Source: Sphingomonas taxi (GTDB lineage Bacteria > Pseudomonadota > Alphaproteobacteria > Sphingomonadales > Sphingomonadaceae). Taken from it: DNA of 64,000 nucleotides. This document shows, one piece after another, positions 26,010-33,475 of this stretch. The translations under genes were made by a program, and so were the position numbers. Every line of letters starts with the position of its first letter. Positions within the stretch are counted from its first letter, which is position 1. The stretch lies in contig QFMX01000003.1 of NCBI GenBank assembly GCA_003240625.1, forward strand, positions 186,001 through 250,000. The letters are read 5' to 3'. A model generated the notes under the pieces. It had not been told where the DNA came from. It did not search any database and was given only the letters and a program-made list of their open reading frames with translations.

Positions 26010-26023
26010 TTGACCGCGGTCAA
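26010..26023. promoter_or_regulatory. FNR-type box between cydDC and cydABX
   Basis: TTGACCGCGGTCAA, the same perfect palindrome as before ompW, lies in the 121-base divergent gap, centred 42 bases before the cydD start and 79 before the cydA start. One site could serve both directions, coupling oxidase synthesis and assembly factors to low oxygen. Confidence 0.75.
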
Positions 26024-26095
26024 TGTTCGCGCCGCCGCCGGGGCCTAGCCCGGCATCCGAACAGGGCCGTCGACGGCACTGTGGGGAGCTTAATC

Positions 26096-27679
26096 ATGGA
26101 CCTTGGGGTCATCGATCTGTCGCGGCTGCAATTCGCGCTGACCGCCCTGTACCATTTCCTGTTCGTGCCGCTGACGCTGGGGCTGTCGATGATGCTGGTC
26201 ATCATGGAAGCCGTGTACGTGATGACGAACCGACCGATCTGGCGCGTCATCACGCGGTTCTGGGGGCGGATCTTCGCGATCAACTTCGTGCTGGGCGTCG
26301 CCACCGGGCTGACGATGGAATTCCAGTTCGGCACGAACTGGTCGTATTTCTCGCATTATGTCGGCGACATCTTCGGCGCGCCGCTCGCGATCGAAGGGCT
26401 GATGGCGTTCTTCCTGGAGGCGACGTTCGTCGGGCTGATGTTCTTCGGTTGGGATCGCCTGTCGAAGCTCGGCCACCTGATCGTCACCTTCATGGTCGCG
26501 GTCGGGACCAATTTGTCGGCGCTGTGGATCCTCGTCGCGAACGGCTGGATGCAGAATCCGACCGGCGCCGAGTTCAACACCGACACGATGCGGATGGAAG
26601 TCAGCGATTTCGGCGCGGTGCTGTTCAACCCGATCGCGCAGGCGAAGTTCGTCCACACCGTCAGCGCCGGCTATGTCTGCGCCGCGGTGGTGGTGCTCGG
26701 CATCTCCGCCTTCTGGTTGCTCAAGGGCCGCTACACCGCAGTCGCCCGCCGTTCGATGACGGTCGCCGCCGCGTTCGGCCTTGCCGGGTCGCTGTCGGTC
26801 GTCGTGCTCGGCGACGAGAGCGGCTATGCGCTGACCGACAATCAGAAGATGAAGCTCGCGGCGATCGAGGCTGCGTGGCACACCGCTCCTGCCCCCGCCG
26901 GGCTGACGCTGTTCGGCCTGCCCGACGTCGCCGCGCGCGAGACCCGCTACGAGGTACAGGTCCCGTGGTTGCTCGGCCTGATCGCAACGCGCAGCCTCGA
27001 CAGGGAGGTAACGGGGATGTCCGAACTGGTGCTGAAAGCACAGGAGCGGATTACATCAGGCGTAATCGCCTATGACGCAGTCGAGCATCTAAAGGTCGAT
27101 CGCACCGACGTCGCGCAGCGGGCACGGTTCGAGGCGCACAAGCGCGATCTGGGATACGCGCTGCTGCTGAAACGCCACGTCGCCGATCCGCGCATGGCGA
27201 GCCCGCAGTTGATTGCGGCGACCGCATGGGACGTGGTGCCGAACGTCCCGCTAATGTTCTGGAGCTTCCGGATCATGGCGTTCATCGGCTTCTTCATGAT
27301 CGCGCTGTTCGGCACCGCGTTCGTGCTGACCTCGCTTCGGATGCACACCCAGACGCGGTGGTTCCTGAAGCTCGCCGTCATCGCCATCCCGCTGCCCTGG
27401 ATCGCGATCGAGCTCGGCTGGATGCTCGCCGAGATCGGTCGCCAGCCCTGGGCGATCGAGGGCGTGTTGCCGACGTTCCTTGCCGCATCGTCGCTGACCC
27501 GCGGGGTCCTGTGGACGACGATCATCGGCTTCACCGCGATCTACGGCACGCTCGCGGTGATCGAGGTGAGACTGATCCTCGCGACGATCCGAAAAGGTCC
27601 GTTCGAGCATGACGAGGACCCGAAGCCCGTCATCGGCCTCGGTCCCACGACGCCTCCCATTCTCCCATTGGCCGCCTGA
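26096..27679 (+). CDS. cydA: Cytochrome bd ubiquinol oxidase subunit I
   Basis: A 527-residue inner-membrane subunit carrying hemes b558, b595 and d, which oxidises ubiquinol and reduces O2 to water with high affinity. His20 (ALYHFLFVPLTLGL) is the b595 ligand; FVHTVSAGY supplies the conserved b558 histidine and FWSFRIM the methionine region. The quinol loop is of the long E. coli type, with the conserved KMKLAAIEAAW segment and then GRQPW, rather than the short loop of cyanide-insensitive oxidases. ATG 26096 follows GGGGAG. It is the first gene of cydABX, 79 bases from the centre of an FNR-type box. Confidence 0.95.
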   Translation: MDLGVIDLSRLQFALTALYHFLFVPLTLGLSMMLVIMEAVYVMTNRPIWRVITRFWGRIFAINFVLGVATGLTMEFQFGTNWSYFSHYVGDIFGAPLAIEGLMAFFLEATFVGLMFFGWDRLSKLGHLIVTFMVAVGTNLSALWILVANGWMQNPTGAEFNTDTMRMEVSDFGAVLFNPIAQAKFVHTVSAGYVCAAVVVLGISAFWLLKGRYTAVARRSMTVAAAFGLAGSLSVVVLGDESGYALTDNQKMKLAAIEAAWHTAPAPAGLTLFGLPDVAARETRYEVQVPWLLGLIATRSLDREVTGMSELVLKAQERITSGVIAYDAVEHLKVDRTDVAQRARFEAHKRDLGYALLLKRHVADPRMASPQLIAATAWDVVPNVPLMFWSFRIMAFIGFFMIALFGTAFVLTSLRMHTQTRWFLKLAVIAIPLPWIAIELGWMLAEIGRQPWAIEGVLPTFLAASSLTRGVLWTTIIGFTAIYGTLAVIEVRLILATIRKGPFEHDEDPKPVIGLGPTTPPILPLAA

Positions 27680-27693
27680 CAGGAGACACGACG

Positions 27694-28833
27694 ATGTTCG
27701 ACTATGAAACGCTGCGTCTGATCTGGTGGGCGCTGATGGGAATCCTGCTGATAGGCTTCGCGCTGACCGACGGCTTCGATCTCGGCGTCGCGGCGCTGCT
27801 CCCGTTCGTCGGGCGAACCGATGCCGAACGCCGGATGGTGATCAATTCGATCGGCCCGACCTGGGAGGGCAACCAGGTGTGGTTCATCCTGGCGGGCGGC
27901 GCGATCTTCGCGGCGTGGCCGTTCGTGTACGCGATCAGCTTCTCCGGCTTCTACCTCGCGATGTTCCTCGTCCTGGCGGCGCTGATCCTGCGGCCGGTGG
28001 GGTTCAAATACCGGTCGAAGCGGCCCGACCCGGCCTGGCGGTCGCGCTGGGACTGGGCGCTGTTCGTCGGCGGGTTCGTACCGACGCTCGTGTTCGGCGT
28101 CGCGGTCGGCAATGTCCTCTCGGGCGCACCCTTCCGCCTCGACAGCGACCTGCGTGCGGTCTTCGACGGCAGCTTCCTCGGGCTGTTCACGCCGTTCACG
28201 CTCGTGTGCGGCCTGTTGTCGGTCGCGATGCTCGTGCTCCACGGCAGCGCGTGGCTGGCGATCAAGATCGAGCACGGCCCGGTGCACGATCGCGCGCGCA
28301 AGTTCGGCACGGTCGCCGGCGTCGCATCGCTCGCGCTATTCGCGATCGGCTGGGCGTTCGTCGCGTATGGCGACATCGGCTACCGGATCGTCGGCGCGAT
28401 TGATCCGTCCGGTCCGTCCAATCCCCTGCACACCACCAGCGAACTCGCCCGCGGCGGCTGGCTTGCCAATTACGCGCTCTATCCGTGGACGATGATCGCC
28501 CCCGTGCTCGGCTTCGGCGGCGCGGCGCTCGCGCTGTTCGGGATCAGGCGCGGAACGGAAGGCGCCGCGTTCGCAGGGTCGTCGGCTTCCGCGCTCGGCA
28601 TCATCGCGACCGTCGGCCTGTCGATGTTCCCCTTCATCCTGCCGTCCAGCATCGACTCGCATTCCAGCCTGACGGTCTGGAACGCGTCGTCGAGCGCCAA
28701 GACGCTCGGCATCATGCTGTTCGTCACCGTCGTGCTGTTGCCGATCGTCGTCGCCTACACCGCCTGGGCGTACAAGGTGATGTTCGGTCGCGTGACCTCG
28801 CAGGACGTCGCGACCAACCCCGATTTCTATTGA
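27694..28833 (+). CDS. cydB: Cytochrome bd ubiquinol oxidase subunit II
   Basis: A 379-residue membrane subunit that forms the heterodimeric core with CydA and stabilises the heme environment. The N-terminal helix carries the family pattern WALMGILLIGFALTDGFDLGVAALLPFVG, followed by TWEGNQVWFILAGGAIFAAWP, and the C-terminus SIDSHSSLTVWNASSS and YTAWAYKVMFG are conserved CydB segments. It starts 14 bases after the cydA stop with an AGGAG site. CydX follows 25 bases downstream. Confidence 0.95.
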   Translation: MFDYETLRLIWWALMGILLIGFALTDGFDLGVAALLPFVGRTDAERRMVINSIGPTWEGNQVWFILAGGAIFAAWPFVYAISFSGFYLAMFLVLAALILRPVGFKYRSKRPDPAWRSRWDWALFVGGFVPTLVFGVAVGNVLSGAPFRLDSDLRAVFDGSFLGLFTPFTLVCGLLSVAMLVLHGSAWLAIKIEHGPVHDRARKFGTVAGVASLALFAIGWAFVAYGDIGYRIVGAIDPSGPSNPLHTTSELARGGWLANYALYPWTMIAPVLGFGGAALALFGIRRGTEGAAFAGSSASALGIIATVGLSMFPFILPSSIDSHSSLTVWNASSSAKTLGIMLFVTVVLLPIVVAYTAWAYKVMFGRVTSQDVATNPDFY

Positions 28834-28858
28834 CCCCGTTCCTTAAGGATATCTGATC

Positions 28859-28981
28859 ATGTGGTATTTCACCTGGGTCCTCGGCCTCGGTTTCGCCGTC
28901 GGCTTCGGCATTCTCAACGGCATCTGGCACGAGTTCCATTTGCCGATCGAGGACGATGCCGACGCCCCTGCAAACTCGTAA
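28859..28981 (+). CDS. cydX: Cytochrome bd accessory peptide CydX
   Basis: A 40-residue single-helix peptide, too short for routine gene finding. It begins MWYFTWVLGLGFAVGFGILN and continues GIWHEFHLPIEDD, matching the CydX pattern MWYFsW-iLG-----aFgilna-W-E. CydX binds CydA and is required for stable, active cytochrome bd in several bacteria. AAGGA lies about ten bases upstream of the ATG. Its place directly after cydB, on the same strand, is the usual one. Confidence 0.92.
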   Translation: MWYFTWVLGLGFAVGFGILNGIWHEFHLPIEDDADAPANS

Positions 28982-29036
28982 CGGGCTCGTAAAGAATTCG
29001 CGCGGATATCCGGCGGCCTCGGACTATACTAGATCA

Positions 29037-29747
29037 ATGGCTCACCACGACATCTGTGCGGATTGCGCGGTCCGCGATCAGGCTCTGTGCAGCAGCCTCA
29101 CGGATGTAGAACTGCAGGCGCTCAACACGCTCGGGCGCCGCCGAAAGATCGCACGCGGCCAGACACTGATCTGGGCGGGCGACGACAGCATCATCTGCGC
29201 GAACCTGTTGTCGGGCGTCCTCAAGCTGGTCGCTGCCACGCCCGACGGTCGCGAACAGATCGTCGGGCTGCTCTATCCCGCCGATTTCGTCGGACAGCCC
29301 TATGCCGGCCAAGCCGACTTCACGATCACCGCGCTGACCGAGTCCGAGCTGTGCATCTTCCCGCGCGATGCGTTCGAACGCGTGCTGGAGGATCATGCGC
29401 GGATGGAACGCCTGCTGCTCCAGCGGACTCTCGCGGCACTCGGTATCGCGCGTACGCGGATCCTGTCACTGGCGCGCCAATCGGCGCAGGAGAAGATCGC
29501 AGGGTTCCTCTTGGACATGGCCTTGCGCGCCACCGCGACCGGTTGTCGCGCGACGCCCGACGGGCCGATGACGTTCGACCTGCCGCTCACCCGCGGACAG
29601 ATCGCCGACGTACTCGGACTAACGATCGAAACCGTCAGTCGCCAGATGACCCGGCTCAAGACGGCCGGCGTGATCGCCCTGCCCGGCGGCCGCGCGATCA
29701 CGATATCCGACCCGGATGCGCTGCAGGGTCGCGCCGAAGCAGCCTAA
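29037..29747 (+). CDS. fnrL: Crp/Fnr-family oxygen-sensing regulator (FnrL-like)
   Basis: A 236-residue transcription factor. Its N-terminus has Cys7, Cys10 and Cys18 in CADCAVRDQALC (C-X2-C-X7-C, the alphaproteobacterial FnrL spacing), and Cys106 (ESELCIFP) matches the fourth FNR ligand, so it should hold an oxygen-labile 4Fe-4S cluster. A cyclic-nucleotide-type sensor fold and dimer helix follow. The C-terminal helix-turn-helix is LTRGQIADVLGLTIETVSRQMTRLK, with the Glu-Ser-Arg reading pattern that recognises TTGAY half-sites. Start ATG 29037 places the cysteines at the normal position; an open frame upstream overlaps cydX. Boxes before ompW, cydDA and the 29744-30277 gene are probable targets. 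The symbol is by similarity of motif layout. Confidence 0.9.
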   Translation: MAHHDICADCAVRDQALCSSLTDVELQALNTLGRRRKIARGQTLIWAGDDSIICANLLSGVLKLVAATPDGREQIVGLLYPADFVGQPYAGQADFTITALTESELCIFPRDAFERVLEDHARMERLLLQRTLAALGIARTRILSLARQSAQEKIAGFLLDMALRATATGCRATPDGPMTFDLPLTRGQIADVLGLTIETVSRQMTRLKTAGVIALPGGRAITISDPDALQGRAEAA

Positions 29748-30277
29748 CCCGCGTCCCGTCCGCACAGGCCATCGACCAGCATAGCCCGCGCGTTCCGGCT
29801 GAGACGATCGGCGCCAAGCGCCAGGATGACGAGTTCGGTGAAGTCCATCTCGCGTCGACACCCGTCGAAGAACCCGCGCAACATGTACCCGAACGCCTCA
29901 GCACAGGGTGTCGCGTCACCGGACAAGGCCGCGGCGATGTCGTCCGCGTGGATCGAAGCGCGCAAATGCCAGGCGCGCATCCGTCTGAGCAACGCCGCGG
30001 TCAACGGGTCGTCGAGATCGCACGCGAACAGCGCATCGATCGCGGCGGTTCCCGGCCGCGGATTACGGACCATCATCGCGCACAAGCTTCGCCCAAGGGC
30101 ATCGGTCTCCGACTCGGAAACCCGATCGGGTAGCGCGTCCGCGCACGCCTCCAGGCGATCGCACAACACGCGAAGCCGGGCATGATCGGCGATCAGCCCC
30201 ACGAGGTCGATTTCGTCGATCACGTGCCAGTACTGCCCCGACACCATGCTCTCGCCATATCCGTCACGCTCGGCCAT
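29744..30277 (-). CDS. Hypothetical protein, possibly hemerythrin-like
   Basis: A 177-residue helical soluble protein I do not firmly recognise. The pattern LIADHARLRVLCDRLEACADALP, then AWHLRASIHADDIAAAL and EAFGYMLRGFFDGCRREMDFTELVILALG resembles the four-helix hemerythrin (HHE) fold. However, the last-helix histidine expected before FxE appears as glutamate (CRREMDFTE), so an O2- or NO-binding diiron site is uncertain. ATG 30277 has GGAG seven bases upstream. Its 3' end overlaps the fnr gene by four bases (convergent). An FNR-type box lies 47 bases upstream of its start, so it is probably part of the low-oxygen regulon. Confidence 0.6.
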   Translation of the reverse strand: MAERDGYGESMVSGQYWHVIDEIDLVGLIADHARLRVLCDRLEACADALPDRVSESETDALGRSLCAMMVRNPRPGTAAIDALFACDLDDPLTAALLRRMRAWHLRASIHADDIAAALSGDATPCAEAFGYMLRGFFDGCRREMDFTELVILALGADRLSRNARAMLVDGLCGRDAG

Positions 30278-30323
30278 CGCGGATCTCCATGCCGCCAGCT
30301 TGCACGCCACCGGATACGCAGCA

Positions 30324-30337
30324 TTGACGGCGATCAA
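30324..30337. promoter_or_regulatory. FNR-type box upstream of the hemerythrin-like gene
   Basis: TTGACGGCGATCAA fits TTGAY-N4-RTCAA at all ten specified positions. It is centred about 53 bases before the start of the minus-strand gene at 30277 and stands in a 294-base gap that otherwise shows nothing I can support. Confidence 0.65.
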
Positions 30338-30571
30338 ATGCCGGAGCGCCGCGCACTGCGTGCTTTACATGCAGGGGCAACGGCCTCCCGGCGATCATGA
30401 CGCCACGGCAAGAAGCGGCGGCGTTTGCGGCGATGTTTCCCGGTTGCTGTCCGAATGCGACCGTCGCCCGGTCGTCGTCGGCATCGCGCTCGACACCTCT
30501 ACGATGGAGCAGACACACGGCGTTACGGCGCATGTGGACGCAAACGGGCTGGCCATCTGACCAGCGCGCCG

Positions 30572-31042
30572 TCAGGGTCGAGCACGCGCGTGCAGTGCGC
30601 GGACCTCGTCGGCGAACGTCATGACCGGCCCCTCGACGATCGCCCCCGGCACCACGTCGGTGATCCGCAACGGTGCGATCCCGAGTTGCGGCTTGCCGAG
30701 GTCGCGCAACCACTCGCCGAGCTGGATCGAGGATGTCGCGTAGACGATTTTCCCCATGCCCGCCAAACCATGCGCCGCCGCGCACATCGCGCAATGTTCG
30801 CCCGAGGTGTAGACGACCGCCGCTCGCCGCTCTTGCGCGGACAGGTTTTCGGCGGCCCAGCGGACGATCGCGAACTCGGGGTGCCGGGTGGGATCGCCGC
30901 CGCCGGTCCGGTTGCGATCCTCGAACACGATCGTGCCGTCACCAGACACCAGGACCGATCCGAAGGGCTGGTCGCCGGCCTCTACCGCCTCGCTCGCCAG
31001 ATCCACGCACCGCCGCAGATACCGAAGGTCGTTGTCGTTCAT
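30572..31042 (-). CDS. Nucleoside/guanine deaminase (CMP/dCMP deaminase fold)
   Basis: A 156-residue zinc-dependent deaminase. The zinc ligands and catalytic glutamate are His54 and Glu56 in RHPEFAIVRW and Cys84 and Cys87 in SGEHCAMCAAA; the usual PCxxC is here EHCAMC. The remaining fold pattern (AGDQPFGSVLV near residues 22-32) is that of guanine deaminases and tRNA-adenosine-deaminase-like enzymes. The HPE variant of HAE points away from TadA and toward a small-molecule nucleobase deaminase. Start ATG 31042 is supported by AGGA upstream. It is divergent from the FUSC-family gene. The exact substrate is not determined. Confidence 0.82.
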   Translation of the reverse strand: MNDNDLRYLRRCVDLASEAVEAGDQPFGSVLVSGDGTIVFEDRNRTGGGDPTRHPEFAIVRWAAENLSAQERRAAVVYTSGEHCAMCAAAHGLAGMGKIVYATSSIQLGEWLRDLGKPQLGIAPLRITDVVPGAIVEGPVMTFADEVRALHARARP

Positions 31043-31159
31043 AATGCCCATCCTCGTTTGCCAAACCAAAGCGGTCGCGCGGGCGAATGGATCCGAAAGC
31101 CGGGCAAATCGCCCAACGTCGCAGAAGATCCGCTCCTATGGCCGCAGACGAATTTACGG

Positions 31160-32314
31160 TTGGCGCCCCAGGCGCTACCGAAAGCAGACTCTCCGCCGAC
31201 GATCGAGGAAAACGTACTGACATTCGAGTTCCGGCCCAGCGCCTTGATCAAGGCGAATGCGGACAGCCTGCGCCAGACGGTCCGCGTGATCGTCGCGACC
31301 GCAGCGGCGTTCGCGGCGTACAAGACGCTCGGCCTGCACGAAGGCTATTGGGCGGTGTTCACCGTGCTGATCGTGATGCAGGCGTCGATCGGGGGAACGC
31401 TCGGCGCGGCGACCGATCGGTTGCTGGGGACGTTGCTCGGCGCGGTGCTCGGCGGCATCGGCGCGGCGCTCGGGCGGACCGATACGCTCGAACTTGGGCT
31501 GGTGCTCGTCACCGTTACCGGGATCGCCGCGCTCGTCGCGTCGATCCGGCCGCGGTTGCGGATCGCGCCGGTCACCGCGGCGATCATGCTGCTCAGCGCG
31601 CCGCCGGGCTCTTCGGTGGAGATCTTCGTCCGCGATCGCATCATCGAGATCGGGCTTGGTGGCATGATCGGCGTGCTGGCGGCGATGCTGATCCTGCCGG
31701 CTCGCTCGCACGGCGTGGTGATCGCGCGCACGCTGGCCGTGCTGAGCCATATCGACCGGATGCTGCGCGCGCAGGCCGATGCGCTGACTAACGGGGTGGC
31801 GCTGCCCTCGTCCCCGGAACACGCCGCACTCCGTCAGGCGCTGGCCGCGGTCGAACTGGCGATGAAGGATGCCGACCGCGAGCGGGCCTCCCGCCTTGCC
31901 GACCACGGTATCCCCGCCGCCGTCCCGCGCACGCTCTGGCGGGTCCGGAACGACCTGGTGCTGAGCGGCCGCGCGCTCGACGAACCGCTGCCCCCGGCGG
32001 CAATGGCGGCGCTCGCCAAGCCGACGGCGGCGATGCTGACCGCGCATGCCGCGCTGGCGACCCGGTGTTCGGAGGCGCTGCGCACACGCGGCAAGGTCGA
32101 TCGGGGGGACGTGGAAACCTGTTATCGAATGTTCGGCACCGCGCTCGATCTGTTCCGCCGGAGCGACGCCGCGGCGACCCTGGATTTCGACGCATCGGGC
32201 CGCGTGTTCGGGCTCGCCTTCGCCGCGGGTAGACTGCACCGCGACCTGCTCGACCTGGCCGGGCGCGTCGACGAGATCGCACCGACCAAGGTGCTCGCCG
32301 CCGACCAAAGCTGA
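31160..32314 (+). CDS. FUSC-family inner-membrane protein (aromatic acid exporter-like)
   Basis: About 384 residues. The N-terminal half has several hydrophobic helices: GYWAVFTVLIVMQASIGGTLGAATDRLLGTLLGAVLGGIG is the signature of the fusaric-acid-resistance/YccS group, including the conserved R-L-x-GT motif. The C-terminal half is soluble and helical. Proteins of this family export aromatic acids or are of unknown role. The start is uncertain: the first standard in-frame start is TTG 31160 with no ribosome binding site, while a GAGGAA sits six bases before a non-standard CTG at 31217, which would give a more typical N-terminus. Divergent from the deaminase gene. Confidence 0.78.
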   Translation: MAPQALPKADSPPTIEENVLTFEFRPSALIKANADSLRQTVRVIVATAAAFAAYKTLGLHEGYWAVFTVLIVMQASIGGTLGAATDRLLGTLLGAVLGGIGAALGRTDTLELGLVLVTVTGIAALVASIRPRLRIAPVTAAIMLLSAPPGSSVEIFVRDRIIEIGLGGMIGVLAAMLILPARSHGVVIARTLAVLSHIDRMLRAQADALTNGVALPSSPEHAALRQALAAVELAMKDADRERASRLADHGIPAAVPRTLWRVRNDLVLSGRALDEPLPPAAMAALAKPTAAMLTAHAALATRCSEALRTRGKVDRGDVETCYRMFGTALDLFRRSDAAATLDFDASGRVFGLAFAAGRLHRDLLDLAGRVDEIAPTKVLAADQS

Positions 32315-32357
32315 CCCCGCGGGTTTTACGCCCGGCGCGCACGCGGTACGGGCGGCG

Positions 32358-33269
32358 ATGACCGACACCATAGCAACGCCTGACCTCGCCGCCGAACTCG
32401 TCGGGCTACTCAACCTCGAACCGCTCGATACCGACCTCTTCCGCGGACCACAGCGGCCCGGTGCAAACGCGCGCGTCTTCGGCGGGCAGGTCGTGGCACA
32501 AGCGCTGATGGCGGCGCAGCGCTCGGTCGACGGTCCCGCCGTGGCGCACAGCATGCACGCCTATTTCCTGCGCGCCGGCACCGAAACGCAACCGATCATC
32601 TTCCGGGTCGACCGAGACTTCGACGGCAAGTCGTTCGCGAACCGCCGCGTCACCGCAAGCCAGAACGGCGCGACGATCCTGACTTTGGCTGCATCGTTTC
32701 AACGGCCGGAAGCCGGCCTGGAGCATGCGGTCGCGATGCCCGATCTCCCGCCGCCGGAGGAACTGCGCTCGCTCGACATCCTCGCAGGCGATTACGCGGA
32801 CCGATCTGCGCAAGCCGCCGCGTTCCTCGGTCAGCCGTCCGCCTTCGACATCCGGCCATGCGGCGTGCCGGCGTTCCTGCAAACCGAGCCCGGCAAGCCC
32901 GTATCCCATGTCTGGATCCGGTTCCGGGGCAGCGCGCCGACCGATCCCCAGATACGCCGGGGCGTGCTCGCCTATCTGTCGGACTACGCACTGCTCAGTG
33001 CGTCCCTGATCCCGCACGGCGTCGACATGTTCGAGCACAGCATGCAGACCGCCAGCCTCGACCATGCGATGTGGTTCCACGAGGACGTGCCGCTCGACGA
33101 CTGGCTGCTCTATAGCAGCGAGAGCCCGTGGTCGGGGCATGGTCGCGGCATCGCACGCGGCGTGTTCCATAGCCGCGACGGGCGGGCGATCGCGCACGTG
33201 ACGCAGGAAGGGTTGATCCGGATGCGACCCGACCTCGCGCCGCGCACCACGATCCCGCATATGCCCTGA
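32358..33269 (+). CDS. tesB: Acyl-CoA thioesterase II
   Basis: A 303-residue double-hotdog thioesterase that hydrolyses medium- and long-chain acyl-CoAs. The family signature ARVFGGQVVAQALMAAQRSV and HSMHAYFLRAG are near residues 40-75. The catalytic residues known from E. coli TesB (Asp, Thr/Ser, Gln) have counterparts in YLSDYALLSASL, the SLDHAMWFHED segment and HVTQEGLIR. Length matches the family (about 285-300). It is 43 bases downstream of the FUSC-family gene on the same strand and may be co-transcribed. Confidence 0.9.
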   Translation: MTDTIATPDLAAELVGLLNLEPLDTDLFRGPQRPGANARVFGGQVVAQALMAAQRSVDGPAVAHSMHAYFLRAGTETQPIIFRVDRDFDGKSFANRRVTASQNGATILTLAASFQRPEAGLEHAVAMPDLPPPEELRSLDILAGDYADRSAQAAAFLGQPSAFDIRPCGVPAFLQTEPGKPVSHVWIRFRGSAPTDPQIRRGVLAYLSDYALLSASLIPHGVDMFEHSMQTASLDHAMWFHEDVPLDDWLLYSSESPWSGHGRGIARGVFHSRDGRAIAHVTQEGLIRMRPDLAPRTTIPHMP

Positions 33270-33283
33270 TACACCGGGGCTCG

Positions 33284-33337
33284 GATTCACCCGGTTTTGA
33301 TTCCCCGGTCCTGATTCCCCCCGGCCATGATTCGTCG
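33284..33337 (+). repeat. Short direct repeats after tesB
   Basis: GATTC followed by a C-rich run and GG recurs with a period of about 15 bases: GATTCACCCGG (33284), GATTCCCCGG (33299), GATTCCCCCCGG (33313), then a partial GATTCGTCG (33329). It lies between the tesB stop and the promoter of the porin gene and encodes nothing I can support. Confidence 0.5.
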
Positions 33338-33367
33338 CCCCCGCGCGGCTCAACGCAGAAATCCATG

Positions 33368-33397
33368 TTGACAGCGCATTTGTACGGACATTAATAC
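33368..33397 (+). promoter_or_regulatory. Promoter of the porin gene
   Basis: A perfect -35 box TTGACA (33368-33373) is followed after 18 bases by TAATAC (33392-33397), a good -10 match. The 15-base operator candidate at 33379-33393 fills the spacer and runs into the -10 box, a position suited to repression. Confidence 0.6.
33379..33393 (+). promoter_or_regulatory. Operator candidate, copy 1 (porin)
   Basis: TTTGTACGGACATTA, containing the imperfect dyad TGT-n-CG-n-ACA. The exact reverse complement stands at 35056-35070 before the hydratase gene. The GTnnnnAC framework resembles HutC-subfamily GntR operators, and such a regulator is encoded at 40927 in the same locus. Confidence 0.65.
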
Positions 33398-33475
33398 TAT
33401 CTTGTGCCAGTGAAGCTGGTCCCAGGATGTCGCGCCGCGGAAGACGGACGATCCCGCTCTCAAGAGGATGTCTGT

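Noticed and set aside
30397..30624. Small open frame in the gap between the hemerythrin-like and deaminase genes
   Set aside because: No ribosome binding site, no family pattern, and it runs into the deaminase gene; the gap shows only the FNR-type box.
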